Below are positions 27,605 to 37,000 of a DNA stretch of 64,000 nucleotides, piece by piece; the stretch's first letter is position 1; each line of letters starts with the position of its first letter. Made by a program: the position numbers and the translations under genes. The DNA comes from UMGS902 sp045538895 (GTDB lineage: Bacteria > Bacillota > Clostridia > Oscillospirales > CAG-272), in assembly GCA_045538895.1 (NCBI GenBank), contig JAZQEH010000078.1:28936-92935 (forward strand), read 5' to 3'. The notes beneath the pieces are model-generated. The model was not told where the DNA came from and did no database searches. It was given only the letters and a program-made list of their open reading frames with translations.

Positions 27605-27695
27605 ATTTTGCTCCTTAATAAGATTGCCCGCATTATTATTTTATGCTGATCAATAAAAATATTTAGAAAAATGTTCTTCAAATTCATTTTGCTTA

Positions 27696-27724
27696 TTGAA
27701 AAAAGTAATATTGTGGTGTATAAT
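27696..27724 (+). promoter_or_regulatory. SigmaA promoter of the MBL hydrolase-gltX-glnS unit
   Basis: TTGAAA (27696-27701) and TATAAT (27719-27724), 17-base spacer; the ATG at 27756 follows AAGAGGTG. Confidence 0.88.
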
Positions 27725-27755
27725 AAATTGATAAATTGTTGTTAAGAGGTGCTTT

Positions 27756-28370
27756 ATGCGGGTAATTACTCTTGATTCTGCCGGCTATGCCTCGAATTCT
27801 TATTTGATTATCGACGATAACAGTAAGGAATTTGCGGTAGTAGACCCAAGTGTTGATCCGGTTGTGGCAGAATCGTTTTTTGAAAAAGGGTATAGTTTAC
27901 GGTACGTGCTTTTGACTCATGGTCATTTTGACCATATTCTTTATGTTGACCAGTGGCGTGAAATGGGTGCTGAGGTTTGTATACATGAAGGGGATGCCGA
28001 TTTTCTCGGCGATCCGTCAAAATCGCTTTACCTGCAGTTCTTTGCCCGTGATACACGACATGCCGATGCAGAGATTATTCTACATGACAAAAGTATATTG
28101 CACCTTGGGGATAATGAAATTGTGGTTATGAGTACTCCGGGGCATACTAAAGGCAGCATTTGCTATTTATTCGGTGATACGATGATTAGCGGCGATACTT
28201 TGTTCGAAGGTTCTATCGGCAGAACTGATTTGTACGGTTCGAGTGTCTCGGACATGCAAGAAACTATCGAAAAACTCAGTTCTATTCAAAAGGATTATAC
28301 CGTTTATCCCGGACACGGAAGAAAAACAACCATTTTCCACGAAAAGGCTTACGGATATTTGCACAATTAA
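27756..28370 (+). CDS. MBL-fold metallo-hydrolase (glyoxalase II-like)
   Basis: Small metallo-beta-lactamase-fold hydrolase, 204 residues. Metal ligands are visible: THGHFDH (His55, His57, Asp59, His60), a His in the STPGHTKGS loop, Asp in GDTLFEGSIGR and the final His in VYPGHGRKT. This is the compact glyoxalase II-like subgroup that lacks the substrate-recognition C-terminal domain of true GloB, so the substrate is uncertain. It is the first gene after a good promoter; gltX starts 13 bases after its stop. Confidence 0.9.
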   Translation: MRVITLDSAGYASNSYLIIDDNSKEFAVVDPSVDPVVAESFFEKGYSLRYVLLTHGHFDHILYVDQWREMGAEVCIHEGDADFLGDPSKSLYLQFFARDTRHADAEIILHDKSILHLGDNEIVVMSTPGHTKGSICYLFGDTMISGDTLFEGSIGRTDLYGSSVSDMQETIEKLSSIQKDYTVYPGHGRKTTIFHEKAYGYLHN

Positions 28371-28383
28371 CGGAGAGAATACT

Positions 28384-30021
28384 ATGGATTTTAATTATCT
28401 TGCGGAACTTTTGTTCCCTAATGTTACGGATACTCCCGACGATATGGAGGCTCGTTTCCCTAAAAGAGAACTTCCTGAAGGGGCGGTAGTATCAAGAATG
28501 GCGCCAAGCCCTACAGGATTTGTTCACCTTGGTAATCTTGTTCAGGGACTCACTTCTGAACGTCTTACTCATCAGTCCGGCGGTGTGCTTTTTTTGCGTG
28601 TTGAGGATACCGATGCGAAGAGAGAAGTTCCCGGTGCGGTAGAAATTCTCATCAACTCTCTCAAGCATTATAATATTGTGTTTGACGAGGGTGCTACTAT
28701 TGATGGCGACAGCGGTGTATACGGTCCTTACCGTCAGCGTCAGCGTAAAGACATCTATCATGTGTTTGCCAAAAAGCTTGTTAAAGAGGGCAAGGCATAT
28801 CCTTGCTTCTGTACCGAAGAGGAGCTTTCTGCCATTCACGAAGCACAAGAGGCAGAAAAAGCGAATTTTGGCTATTACGGAAAATGGGCAAAGTACCGTG
28901 ATGCTTCTATTGAGGTTATTGAAGAGAATCTTAAAAAAGGCATGCCGTGGGTATTGCGTTTTCATTCTGAGGGCAGCATTGAGAATAAAATCAAGTTTAC
29001 CGATTTGATTAAGGGTAATCTTGAACTTACAGAGAATGATATAGATCACGTTCTTCTCAAATCTGACGGTATTCCTACTTACCATTTTGCACATGCAGTT
29101 GATGACCATCTCATGCACACCACACATGTCGTACGTGGTGATGAATGGTTGCCTACGCTTCCGTTCCATTTGCAGCTATTCTTTGCTCTTGGATGGAAGC
29201 CGCCTAAATACTTGCACATCGGTCCTCTTATGAAGATGGACGGAGAGTCCAAGCGTAAACTCTCAAAACGTAAAGACCCCGAACTCGCTTTGACATTCTA
29301 TCAGGAAATCGGTTATCCCGTTGAAGCGGTTTACGAGTATATACTTACAGTTCTCAATTCGAATTATGAGGACTGGAGAAGAGCAAATCCGTTTGCCGAT
29401 ACCAATGAGTTCAAGTTCTCTTATAAGAAGATGAACCCTGCAGGCTCGCTTTTTGATGAGAATAAACTTAAGGACGTTTCCAAGGACGTCGTTTCAAAAA
29501 TGACAGCAGAGCGTGTTTATGAGCTTGCGCTTGAATGGGCAAAGCTTTATGATACTGATTTTGCTGAAAAACTTGAAGCAAATCCCGAATTTACAAAGGC
29601 GATCCTTGCAATAGGACGCGGTGGCAAAAAGCCGAGAAAAGACTTTGCGGTCTGGAGCGAACTTAAGGCATACATGGCGTTCTTTTATGATGAATACTTT
29701 GTAAGAGAAGCAGAGTATCCTGCTTTTGATGTCACAGATATTAACGGTATTGTCCGTGATTATGTTGATATTTACGATCCAAGCGATGACCAGAATGTAT
29801 GGTTTGAAAAAATCAAGGCGCTCTCTGAAAAATACGGTTTTTGTCCTGATACAAAGTTGTACAAATCCAATCCCGAGGCGTACAAGGGACATGTTGGTGA
29901 CGTCAGCATGATTTTGCGTGTTGCGGTTACTGGCAGACAGAATTCGCCTGACATGTATGAGGTTATGCGAATACTTGGAAAAGAAAAGGTTACTGCAAGA
30001 TTGCTTGATGCAGTTAAGTAA
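28384..30021 (+). CDS. gltX: Glutamate--tRNA ligase
   Basis: Class I synthetase charging tRNA-Glu, 545 residues. It has an N-terminal extension of about 38 residues before the HIGH-type motif MAPSPTGFVHLGN, then LFLRVEDTDAKREV, zinc-type cysteines in YPCFCTEEEL, the DDHLMHTTHVVRGDEWL block, the KMSKS-type KLSKRKD, and a helical anticodon-binding domain. The extension and length mark a divergent clostridial GluRS type. ATG at 28384 follows ACGGAGAG; an in-frame extension overlaps the hydrolase gene and is not coding. glnS follows 14 bases later, so this GluRS may be the discriminating type. Confidence 0.95.
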   Translation: MDFNYLAELLFPNVTDTPDDMEARFPKRELPEGAVVSRMAPSPTGFVHLGNLVQGLTSERLTHQSGGVLFLRVEDTDAKREVPGAVEILINSLKHYNIVFDEGATIDGDSGVYGPYRQRQRKDIYHVFAKKLVKEGKAYPCFCTEEELSAIHEAQEAEKANFGYYGKWAKYRDASIEVIEENLKKGMPWVLRFHSEGSIENKIKFTDLIKGNLELTENDIDHVLLKSDGIPTYHFAHAVDDHLMHTTHVVRGDEWLPTLPFHLQLFFALGWKPPKYLHIGPLMKMDGESKRKLSKRKDPELALTFYQEIGYPVEAVYEYILTVLNSNYEDWRRANPFADTNEFKFSYKKMNPAGSLFDENKLKDVSKDVVSKMTAERVYELALEWAKLYDTDFAEKLEANPEFTKAILAIGRGGKKPRKDFAVWSELKAYMAFFYDEYFVREAEYPAFDVTDINGIVRDYVDIYDPSDDQNVWFEKIKALSEKYGFCPDTKLYKSNPEAYKGHVGDVSMILRVAVTGRQNSPDMYEVMRILGKEKVTARLLDAVK

Positions 30022-30035
30022 TCAAGGAGATTGTC

Positions 30036-31688
30036 ATGGAAGAAACAAGAACAAATTTTTTGGAGGAAATAGTTGAAGCGGATCTTGCGGCAAATCCCGA
30101 CCTCAAGATCCATACCCGTTTTCCTCCTGAACCTAACGGATATCTGCATATTGGCAGTGCAAAAGCTATATGGATTAATTCCACCATTGCAAAGAAATAC
30201 GGCGGAAAGTTCAATCTTCGTTACGATGATACGAACCCCGCTAAAGAAGATAACGAATACGTTGAGTCAATTTATGAGGACCTTACCTGGCTTGGAGCAG
30301 AGCCTACAGGAGGAGTGTTTTACGGCTCTGATTATTTTGATAAGTGTTACGAATATGCAGTAAAACTTATCAAAGAGGGAAAAGCATACGTTTGCGACCT
30401 TACCGCCGAAGAAATGCGTGAATATCGCGGTACACTTACTCAGCCAGGTAAAGCCAGCCCTTGGCGTGACAGAAGCGTTGAGGAGAACCTTGACCTGTTT
30501 GAACGTATGAAAAACGGAGAGTTTGAGGACGGTACGCACACTCTTCGAGCAAAAATAGACATGGCTTCGCCGAATATGAATTTGCGTGACCCCGCTATTT
30601 ACAGAATCGTGCATACTGCCCATCACCGACAGGGAAATAAGTGGTGTATCTATCCGCTTTACGACTTTGCACATCCTATTCAGGATGCTATTGAAGGTAT
30701 CACACACTCGCTTTGCTCACTTGAATTTGAAAATCACCGCCCTCTCTATGATTGGGTTGTTGACAATATTGATTTTGAGAAAAAGCCGAAGCAGAGAGAG
30801 TTTGCACGACTCAACGTAACGTATACTGTAATGAGCAAACGCTATTTGCGTCAGCTTGTAGAAACTAAACTTGTTGACGGTTGGGATGATCCCAGAATGC
30901 CCACAATTTGTGGTTTGCGTAGACGTGGTTTCACTGCTGCTTCTATCTTTGATTTTGTTGAACGTGCAGGTGTTGCAAAGGCTTATAGTCTTGTAGATAT
31001 CGAACTTCTTGAGCATTGTATCCGTGAGGAGCTTAACATGACTGCACCTCGTAGAATAGCGGTGCTTGAGCCTATAAAGGTTGTCGTTACCAACTACCCT
31101 GAAGATAAAGTTGAGTATTTCGAACTTCCTAACAATCCTAACGATGAGAATGCGGGAAAGCGTAAAGTTCCTTTTACAAGAGAGCTTTACATTGACCAAA
31201 GCGATTTTGCTGAGGTTCCGCCTCCGAAGTTTTTCCGTATGAAGCCGGATGGCGAAGTTCGCCTTATGGGTTCATATATCGTTAAATGTAATGAAATTAT
31301 TAAAAACGATGACGGCAGCATAAAGGAAATCCGTTGCACCGCAGATCTTGAAACCGGAGCAAACATGCCTTTGGACGGCCGTAAGATCAAGGGAACCATT
31401 CATTGGCTTTCAGCTGAACATTCCGATACGGTTAACGTTATGCTTTATGACAGACTGTTTACCATTGAGAATGTTGCTGATATTCCCGAGGATAAGACCT
31501 ATAATGATTATCTTAATCCGGACTCGCTTAAAAAGCTTACCGAAAGCAGAGTGGAAAAATCTCTCGCTGATTCTGCCGCAGGTGATAAGTTCCAGTTCGT
31601 ACGAACCGGATATTTCGTTAAAGATACAAAGTATCCCAACACCTATAATAGAATTGTAGGTCTTAAAGATAGTTTTCCTAAAAAATAA
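30036..31688 (+). CDS. glnS: Glutamine--tRNA ligase
   Basis: Class I synthetase charging tRNA-Gln directly. The 550 residues show TRFPPEPNGYLHIGSAKA (HIGH motif), LRYDDTNPAKED, the VMSKRYLRQLV KMSKS-type loop, DGWDDPRMPTICGLRRRGF and a two-barrel C-terminal anticodon domain. This is full GlnRS, not GluRS: the NPAKED signature and the C-terminal barrels are specific to it. Most Firmicutes instead use GatCAB with non-discriminating GluRS; GlnRS in Clostridia is generally viewed as acquired. It is cotranscribed with gltX. Confidence 0.96.
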   Translation: MEETRTNFLEEIVEADLAANPDLKIHTRFPPEPNGYLHIGSAKAIWINSTIAKKYGGKFNLRYDDTNPAKEDNEYVESIYEDLTWLGAEPTGGVFYGSDYFDKCYEYAVKLIKEGKAYVCDLTAEEMREYRGTLTQPGKASPWRDRSVEENLDLFERMKNGEFEDGTHTLRAKIDMASPNMNLRDPAIYRIVHTAHHRQGNKWCIYPLYDFAHPIQDAIEGITHSLCSLEFENHRPLYDWVVDNIDFEKKPKQREFARLNVTYTVMSKRYLRQLVETKLVDGWDDPRMPTICGLRRRGFTAASIFDFVERAGVAKAYSLVDIELLEHCIREELNMTAPRRIAVLEPIKVVVTNYPEDKVEYFELPNNPNDENAGKRKVPFTRELYIDQSDFAEVPPPKFFRMKPDGEVRLMGSYIVKCNEIIKNDDGSIKEIRCTADLETGANMPLDGRKIKGTIHWLSAEHSDTVNVMLYDRLFTIENVADIPEDKTYNDYLNPDSLKKLTESRVEKSLADSAAGDKFQFVRTGYFVKDTKYPNTYNRIVGLKDSFPKK

Positions 31689-31710
31689 ATTATAAAATTT
31701 GGAGGAATTT

Positions 31711-32745
31711 ATGAAAAAACTTTCGTTAGTATTAGTTGTTCTTCTTGCGTTCTGCATGGTTCCTGTTTCGGTATTTGCTGCTGATTCTACAGCTTCTCTT
31801 TCCGATGTATCGGCAAAAGCAGGGGAAGAAGTTACTATCACGCTTGCAATCGAAAACAGCCCCGGCGTTGCAGGAGTAGAGTTTTATGTAGGCTATGACT
31901 CGAACATTATGTCATACGTTTCCGGTCAGAGTAAGACAAACAGCTTCTTTGTAGCTCTTTCTACAGAGGCTGCTGCAAATCCTGTCAAGGTGGTTGCTGC
32001 AAACCTCAGCCTTAATAATATTACCGGCAATATTACTTTTGCAGACCTTAAGTTTAAGATTAATGATTCTGCAAAAACGGGTGATTACGATGTAAATCTT
32101 TCCTCGGTTGCGGCATATTCTGCACAGGGCGAAGAGAATGAGCTTGTAAAAATTCCTCTTGTTGTTAAAAATGCTGTTGTTACCGTTAAAGGCATTTCTA
32201 CCGGTACCGATGTTGGAGTTCATAAGCACAGTTACAAGGAAACCGCTGTTGCTCCAAACGGTGCAGAGCCCGGTTATACTCTTTTTGAGTGTTCATGCGG
32301 ACATTCTTACAAGGGCAATTACGTATATGAGGAAACTACCGAGATTCCTGCTGCTAAGACAGAAGTTAAGCTTACTATAGGTTCTAAAACCGCTTACATC
32401 AATGGAGAGGCTAAAGAACTCGATGCGGCGCCCATTAACCGTAACAACCGTACAATGCTTCCCGTAAGATTCCTTGCAAACGCATTTGGCGTTGATAATG
32501 ACGGTATCAAGTGGGATGCTCCTACGCGCACCGCTACACTTTCTAATAGCTCTGTAACCATTGTTGTTACTATTGATGCACCCTCTATGACTGTAAACGG
32601 TGAAACAGTTGCTCTTGACTCTCCTGCAATAATCGAAAATGACAGAACATATCTTCCTGTTCGTGCCATTGCTAATGCACTTGGCGTATCCAACGATAAT
32701 ATCAGTTGGGATGCAACAACAAATACCGCAACTCTTGTAAAATAA
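31711..32745 (+). CDS. Secreted protein with cohesin-like domain and amine-oxidase-like stalk
   Basis: 344-residue exported protein with a Sec signal (cleavage near Ala23-Ala24, VSVFAAD). Residues ~26-155 look like a type I cohesin: SLSDVSAKAGEEVTITLAI, GVEFYVGYDSNIMSYV, ITFADLKFKIND and NAVVTV. A short linker carries a Cys-Gly-His motif (FECSCGHSYKGNYV) common in Ruminococcus-type surface proteins. Residues ~220-344 form a copper-amine-oxidase-like N-terminal module with MLPVRFLANAFGV, TLSNSSVTIVVTI, and YLPVRAIANALGV repeats. ATG at 31711 follows GGAGGAA. No dockerin or SLH anchor is in the protein, so its attachment is unclear. Confidence 0.8.
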   Translation: MKKLSLVLVVLLAFCMVPVSVFAADSTASLSDVSAKAGEEVTITLAIENSPGVAGVEFYVGYDSNIMSYVSGQSKTNSFFVALSTEAAANPVKVVAANLSLNNITGNITFADLKFKINDSAKTGDYDVNLSSVAAYSAQGEENELVKIPLVVKNAVVTVKGISTGTDVGVHKHSYKETAVAPNGAEPGYTLFECSCGHSYKGNYVYEETTEIPAAKTEVKLTIGSKTAYINGEAKELDAAPINRNNRTMLPVRFLANAFGVDNDGIKWDAPTRTATLSNSSVTIVVTIDAPSMTVNGETVALDSPAIIENDRTYLPVRAIANALGVSNDNISWDATTNTATLVK

Positions 32746-32773
32746 AAAAGAAGCCTTCGGGCTTCTTTTTTTG
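32745..32773 (+). terminator. Intrinsic terminator of the cohesin-domain gene
   Basis: Eleven-base-pair stem AAAAAGAAGCC / GGCTTCTTTTT with a stable TTCG tetraloop and a T-run. Confidence 0.92.
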
Positions 32774-32820
32774 TTTTCGATTTCATATTTATATAAAAAT
32801 CCGAAAAGAGGTTTTAAAAT

Positions 32821-33567
32821 ATGAAAAGCAGAATACACGAGATAATATACTCACTAAAAATTCTTTTGATATGCACACTTTTTACTTTATTAATACTATT
32901 GTTATGCTTGCTTTTTGAACACCTGAACTTAGCTACAGATTTAAAGGTGATGAATGAGAATAACGGCGTAAAAGTAATAATTGATGCGGGTCACGGCGGC
33001 AGGGACGGCGGTGCTGTCAGCAAAAGCAATCTATTGGAAAAAGATTTGAATTTATCTGTGTCAACTACATTAAACGATATATTAATGCTTTGCGGTGTGA
33101 ATTGCCTTATGACTCGTGAAGACGACAGATTAGTATGCGATGAAAACGATCCTGCTTTAAAAGGGAAGCTTAAATTAACAGATTTGAAGAATCGCCTGGA
33201 AATAGCCAAAGCTAATCCGGAAGCTGTTTTTATAAGCATTCACATGAATACTTTCCCTATAGAGAAGTACAGCGGCTTGCAGGTTTACTATTCTCCAAAT
33301 AATGATGCATCATTCGAAATAGCAAATGCTATTCAGGATAATGTCCGCTTGCTTTTACAGCCGGACAATAATAGAAAAGTTAAAAAAGCAGGTAGTAGTA
33401 TTTATTTGCTGAATAGAATTACTTCTCCGGCTATACTTATTGAGTGTGGCTTTTTGTCCAATACCGCAGAAGCGGAAAGGTTGTCGAAAGCAGAATACCG
33501 AACGGCGCTTTCGCTTGTTTTTGCCCAAGTTGCAATTTCAAAAACAAATAAAGGTGAAAACTTGTAG
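32821..33567 (+). CDS. cwlD: N-acetylmuramoyl-L-alanine amidase CwlD (spore cortex)
   Basis: Amidase that removes peptide side chains so muramic-lactam can form in spore cortex. The 248-residue protein has one N-terminal membrane helix (about 10-35) and an Amidase_3 domain with zinc ligands in VIIDAGHGGRDGGA (His), SNLLEKDLNLSVS (Glu), VFISIHMNTF (His) and the catalytic Glu in LIECGFLSN. The single anchor and lack of other cell-wall-binding repeats fit CwlD rather than vegetative amidases. It lies alone between two terminated or promoted units. Confidence 0.88.
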   Translation: MKSRIHEIIYSLKILLICTLFTLLILLLCLLFEHLNLATDLKVMNENNGVKVIIDAGHGGRDGGAVSKSNLLEKDLNLSVSTTLNDILMLCGVNCLMTREDDRLVCDENDPALKGKLKLTDLKNRLEIAKANPEAVFISIHMNTFPIEKYSGLQVYYSPNNDASFEIANAIQDNVRLLLQPDNNRKVKKAGSSIYLLNRITSPAILIECGFLSNTAEAERLSKAEYRTALSLVFAQVAISKTNKGENL

Positions 33568-33573
33568 AAATGC

Positions 33574-33602
33574 TTGAAAAAAAGGAAATCAAATGTTATA
33601 AT
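33574..33602 (+). promoter_or_regulatory. SigmaA promoter of metG-tatD-radical SAM operon
   Basis: TTGAAA (33574-33579) and TATAAT (33597-33602), 17-base spacer. The leader is about 45 bases, too short for a T-box. The ATG follows AAAGGACGG. Confidence 0.88.
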
Positions 33603-33653
33603 AATTGTTAATGATATTTTTCAATCTTACAGATTGCGAAAGGACGGATAAAT

Positions 33654-35594
33654 ATGACTGATAAAGGAAGATTTTATATAACAACCGCTATTGCGTATAG
33701 CTCAAGAAAACCTCATTTCGGCAACACTTATGAGGTAATTATGACTGATGCTATCGCACGTTTTAAAAGACAGGTTGGTTATGATGTATTCTTCTTGACC
33801 GGTACTGATGAGCACGGTCAGAAGATTGAAAACTATGCAAAAGAGGCTGGTATTTCTCCGCAGCAGTATGTTGACAATGTTTCTGCGGAGATTCGTAAAA
33901 TCTGGGATCTTATGGGTGCAAGCTACGATAAGTTCATCCGCACTACAGATGACTATCATGTACGTTCTGTACAGAATATTTTCAAGAAGCTTTACGATAA
34001 AGGCGACATTTATAAGGGACACTACGAGGGATGGTACTGTACACCGTGTGAGTCGTTCTTTACCGAAACACAGGTTACAGATTGCAAATGTCCTGATTGC
34101 GGCGCTGCTGTTACCAAGGCTAAAGAAGAAGCATATTTCTTCAAGATGAGCAACTATGCCGACAAACTTATCGAGTACATCAAAACTCATCCTGAATTTA
34201 TCGAGCCTGAATCACGCAAAAAAGAAATGGTTAACAACTTCCTCAAGGCGGGTCTTCAGGATCTTTGCGTTTCACGTTCTTCTTTTACCTGGGGCGTTCC
34301 GATTACCTTTGATGAAAAGCATGTAACTTATGTTTGGATTGATGCACTTTCTAACTATATTACTGCTCTCGGTTATGATCCCGATAATGCCGATCAGCCC
34401 GAACTTTATAAAAAGAATTGGCCCGCAGATGTTCATATAATCGGCAAGGACATTCTTCGGTTCCATACAATTTATTGGCCTATCATTCTTATGGCTCTTG
34501 GTGAACCTTTGCCTAAAAAGGTATTCGGTCATCCTTGGTTCAATTTCGGTATGGATAAAATGTCCAAGTCCAAGGGCAATGTTATTTACGCCGATGAACT
34601 TGCAGAAGTTTTCGGTGTTGACGGTGTGCGTTATTACGCTCTTGCCGAAATGCCTTACGCTTCTGACGGAAGCATCACTTACGAAAATATTATCAACCGT
34701 TATAATACCGACCTTGCTAACAATCTCGGCAACCTTGTTAACCGTACCGTTGCAATGACAAAGAAGTATTTCGACGGTGTTGTTCCTGCACCTGCAGTTA
34801 CAGATGCAGTTGACAACGAACTTATTGCAGAGGCTGAAAAGGCGAAAAAACTTTCGTATGAACTTATGGAAAGTTATCATATTGCCGATGCGCTTGAGGC
34901 AATATTCACCATGCTTCGCCGTGCAAATAAGTACATCGACGAAACGACTCCATGGACACTTGCAAAGAGCGAGGAAACCAAGGGAAGACTTGCCACAGTT
35001 ATTTACAACCTGCTTGAAACCATCCGCATTGCGGCGGTATTGCTCACTCCTTATATTCCTGCTACAGCTGAGAGCATCTTTAATCAGCTCGGTACCGATA
35101 AGCGTGATTATGACAGCATTTCCGAGTTTGGCGGTCTTAAAGCCGGTAATAGTGTAGGCGAAGCGGCAGTTTTGTTCGCAAGACTTGATGAAGAAAAGAT
35201 TCTTGCCGACGTTGCCGCAAAGCGAGAGGCGGCTTTAGCTGCTGAGAAAAAGGTTGAAAAGCCTGAAGGCGTTGCACAGATTGGTATTGACACTTTTATG
35301 GGTGTTGAACTGCGTACTGCACAGGTAGTTGCATGTGAAAAGCTTCCGAAGGCTAAAAAACTTCTTAAACTCCAACTTGACCTTGGATATGAAAAACGCC
35401 AGGTTCTTTCGGGTATCGCAAAATTCTATACACCCGAGGAACTTATCGGCAAAAAGGTTATTGTTGTTGCAAATCTTGCTCCTGCAAAGCTTTGCGGCGA
35501 GGACAGTTTTGGTATGATTCTTGCATCCGGCGAAGAAGAGGTAAGAGTAGTATTCCTTGATCCGGAAACTCCTCTTGGAGAGCGTGTAAGATAA
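33654..35594 (+). CDS. metG: Methionine--tRNA ligase
   Basis: Class I synthetase charging both initiator and elongator tRNA-Met. The 646 residues contain AYSSRKPHFGNTYEVI (HIGH-type, His-Phe-Gly-Asn), LTGTDEHGQKIENYA, zinc-knuckle cysteines (CTPCESF and CKCPDCG), KMSKSKGNVI near residue 303, and a C-terminal dimerising tRNA-binding domain of the Arc1p/Trbp111 type (FMGVELRTAQVVACEKLP, KKLLKLQLDLG). First gene of a three-gene unit; its stop overlaps the tatD start by one base. Confidence 0.97.
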   Translation: MTDKGRFYITTAIAYSSRKPHFGNTYEVIMTDAIARFKRQVGYDVFFLTGTDEHGQKIENYAKEAGISPQQYVDNVSAEIRKIWDLMGASYDKFIRTTDDYHVRSVQNIFKKLYDKGDIYKGHYEGWYCTPCESFFTETQVTDCKCPDCGAAVTKAKEEAYFFKMSNYADKLIEYIKTHPEFIEPESRKKEMVNNFLKAGLQDLCVSRSSFTWGVPITFDEKHVTYVWIDALSNYITALGYDPDNADQPELYKKNWPADVHIIGKDILRFHTIYWPIILMALGEPLPKKVFGHPWFNFGMDKMSKSKGNVIYADELAEVFGVDGVRYYALAEMPYASDGSITYENIINRYNTDLANNLGNLVNRTVAMTKKYFDGVVPAPAVTDAVDNELIAEAEKAKKLSYELMESYHIADALEAIFTMLRRANKYIDETTPWTLAKSEETKGRLATVIYNLLETIRIAAVLLTPYIPATAESIFNQLGTDKRDYDSISEFGGLKAGNSVGEAAVLFARLDEEKILADVAAKREAALAAEKKVEKPEGVAQIGIDTFMGVELRTAQVVACEKLPKAKKLLKLQLDLGYEKRQVLSGIAKFYTPEELIGKKVIVVANLAPAKLCGEDSFGMILASGEEEVRVVFLDPETPLGERVR

Positions 35595-36385
35595 TGTATT
35601 TTGACTCTCATTCGCACTATTATGACAACCGCTTTAAAACCGAGTTTGAGGGCGGTGCGAGCAGATTGCTTGATGATTTGTTTGCTAACAATGTATGTGC
35701 AATAATCAATGTAGGTGACAGCATCAAGGCTTCCGAAAAGTGCATTAATCAAGCAAAAAAGTATAAAAATATGTATGTCGCCGCAGGTATTCATCCGAGC
35801 TGTGCAGGCGATGAAGGCCCTGTTGATAAGTGTCGCATTGCATTGTGTGATTTGCTTGACGAAGCAGAGAAGAATAAGATAGTTGCAGTTGGCGAAATCG
35901 GTTTTGACTATCATTATGATGACACCGACAGGGAAACTCAACGTACATTTTTTGAAATGCAGATGCGTGTTGCCGAGATGTACGGTTTGCCCGTTGTGAT
36001 TCACGACAGGGAGGCACATGGCGATTGTTTTGATATGGTATGCAAGTACCCGAATGTCAAGGGTGTATTCCACAGTTATAGCGGAAGTGCTGAAATGGCA
36101 GCGGAACTTATTAAACGTGGTTGGATGATCTCCTTTTCGGGCGTTGTTACTTTTAAAAACGCTGAAAGAGTCCGAGCTGTTGCAAAAAGTGTACCGCTTG
36201 ACAAAATGTTCATCGAAACCGATTGCCCGTATCTTGCACCGCACCCCCACAGAGGCGAGTGCAATCATTCCGGCTTGCTTGAGTTTACTGCGGCAACTTT
36301 GGGTGAAGTACACGGTATTTCCGGTGAGGAGATTGCAAAAATAACCGCTGAAAACGCGGCGAGATTTTTTGGTATAAACTTATGA
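35594..36385 (+). CDS. TatD family metal-dependent hydrolase
   Basis: Metal-dependent hydrolase of the TatD DNase group, 263 residues, TIM-barrel. Metal-binding and catalytic residues are in FDSHSHYYDNRF (the usual FDTHCHL site), VGEIGFDYHY, PVVIHDREAH, GVFHSYSG and FIETDCPYLAP. metG-tatD coupling is common in Firmicutes. The stop overlaps the start of the following radical SAM gene by four bases, the arrangement that names the TatD-linked radical SAM family. Substrate unknown; members have nuclease activity. Confidence 0.92.
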   Translation: MYFDSHSHYYDNRFKTEFEGGASRLLDDLFANNVCAIINVGDSIKASEKCINQAKKYKNMYVAAGIHPSCAGDEGPVDKCRIALCDLLDEAEKNKIVAVGEIGFDYHYDDTDRETQRTFFEMQMRVAEMYGLPVVIHDREAHGDCFDMVCKYPNVKGVFHSYSGSAEMAAELIKRGWMISFSGVVTFKNAERVRAVAKSVPLDKMFIETDCPYLAPHPHRGECNHSGLLEFTAATLGEVHGISGEEIAKITAENAARFFGINL

Positions 36386-36999
36386 AAGATATGACTATAA
36401 CCTATGAGGTTGACGGAGCTCTTTATGTGAATATTACGAACCGTTGTTCCAACCGTTGCGATTTTTGTATTCGTAACAACGGTGACGGTGCATATGGTTC
36501 AAATTCTCTATGGCTTACACGTGAGCCTACGTGTGACGAGATTTTCTCGAGCATTGAGCAGGCAAATCCCGAAAACTATTCGGAACTTGTCTTTTGCGGT
36601 TACGGCGAGCCTACCGAAAGACTTGAAGACCTCATAGCTGTTGCAAAACGTGTTAAAGAAAAGTATTCTGTCAAGATCAGAATAAATACCAACGGTCATT
36701 CTTCTTTGATTCACAAATGTGATACTGCACCGATGTATAAAGATGTTATTGACACCGTTTCGATCAGCCTTAATGCACCAAATGCAGAAGGATACGACAA
36801 GGTATGTCACTCGGTATTCAAAGAGGCTGCTTTCTATGGGCTGCTTGATTTTGCAAAGGAAGTAAAAAAATATGTTCCGAGTGTTATTCTCAGTGTAGTT
36901 GACATTGCTCTTTCGGAAAAAGAGATAGAAGAATGCGGAAGAATTGCCGCAAGTGTAGGCGTTCCGCTTCGTGTACGCAAGTATATTGGTAATGAGTAA
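36382..36999 (+). CDS. TatD-associated radical SAM protein
   Basis: Small radical SAM protein, 205 residues. The 4Fe-4S/SAM motif is CSNRCDFC (Cys22, Cys26, Cys29), followed by VFCGYGEPTERLEDL (the GGE-type strand), IRINTNGHSS and VDTVSISLNAPNAEGYDKVC. It has no extra cysteine cluster or tail, so it is a minimal enzyme. Its ATG overlaps the tatD stop, matching the family of radical SAM proteins linked to TatD, for which I know of no assigned reaction. A strong terminator follows. Confidence 0.88.
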   Translation: MKDMTITYEVDGALYVNITNRCSNRCDFCIRNNGDGAYGSNSLWLTREPTCDEIFSSIEQANPENYSELVFCGYGEPTERLEDLIAVAKRVKEKYSVKIRINTNGHSSLIHKCDTAPMYKDVIDTVSISLNAPNAEGYDKVCHSVFKEAAFYGLLDFAKEVKKYVPSVILSVVDIALSEKEIEECGRIAASVGVPLRVRKYIGNE

Positions 37000-37000
37000 C

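Noticed and set aside
33603..33653. T-box leader before metG (also considered for leuS and gltX)
   Set aside because: Spaces are too short and the conserved T-box sequence is absent.
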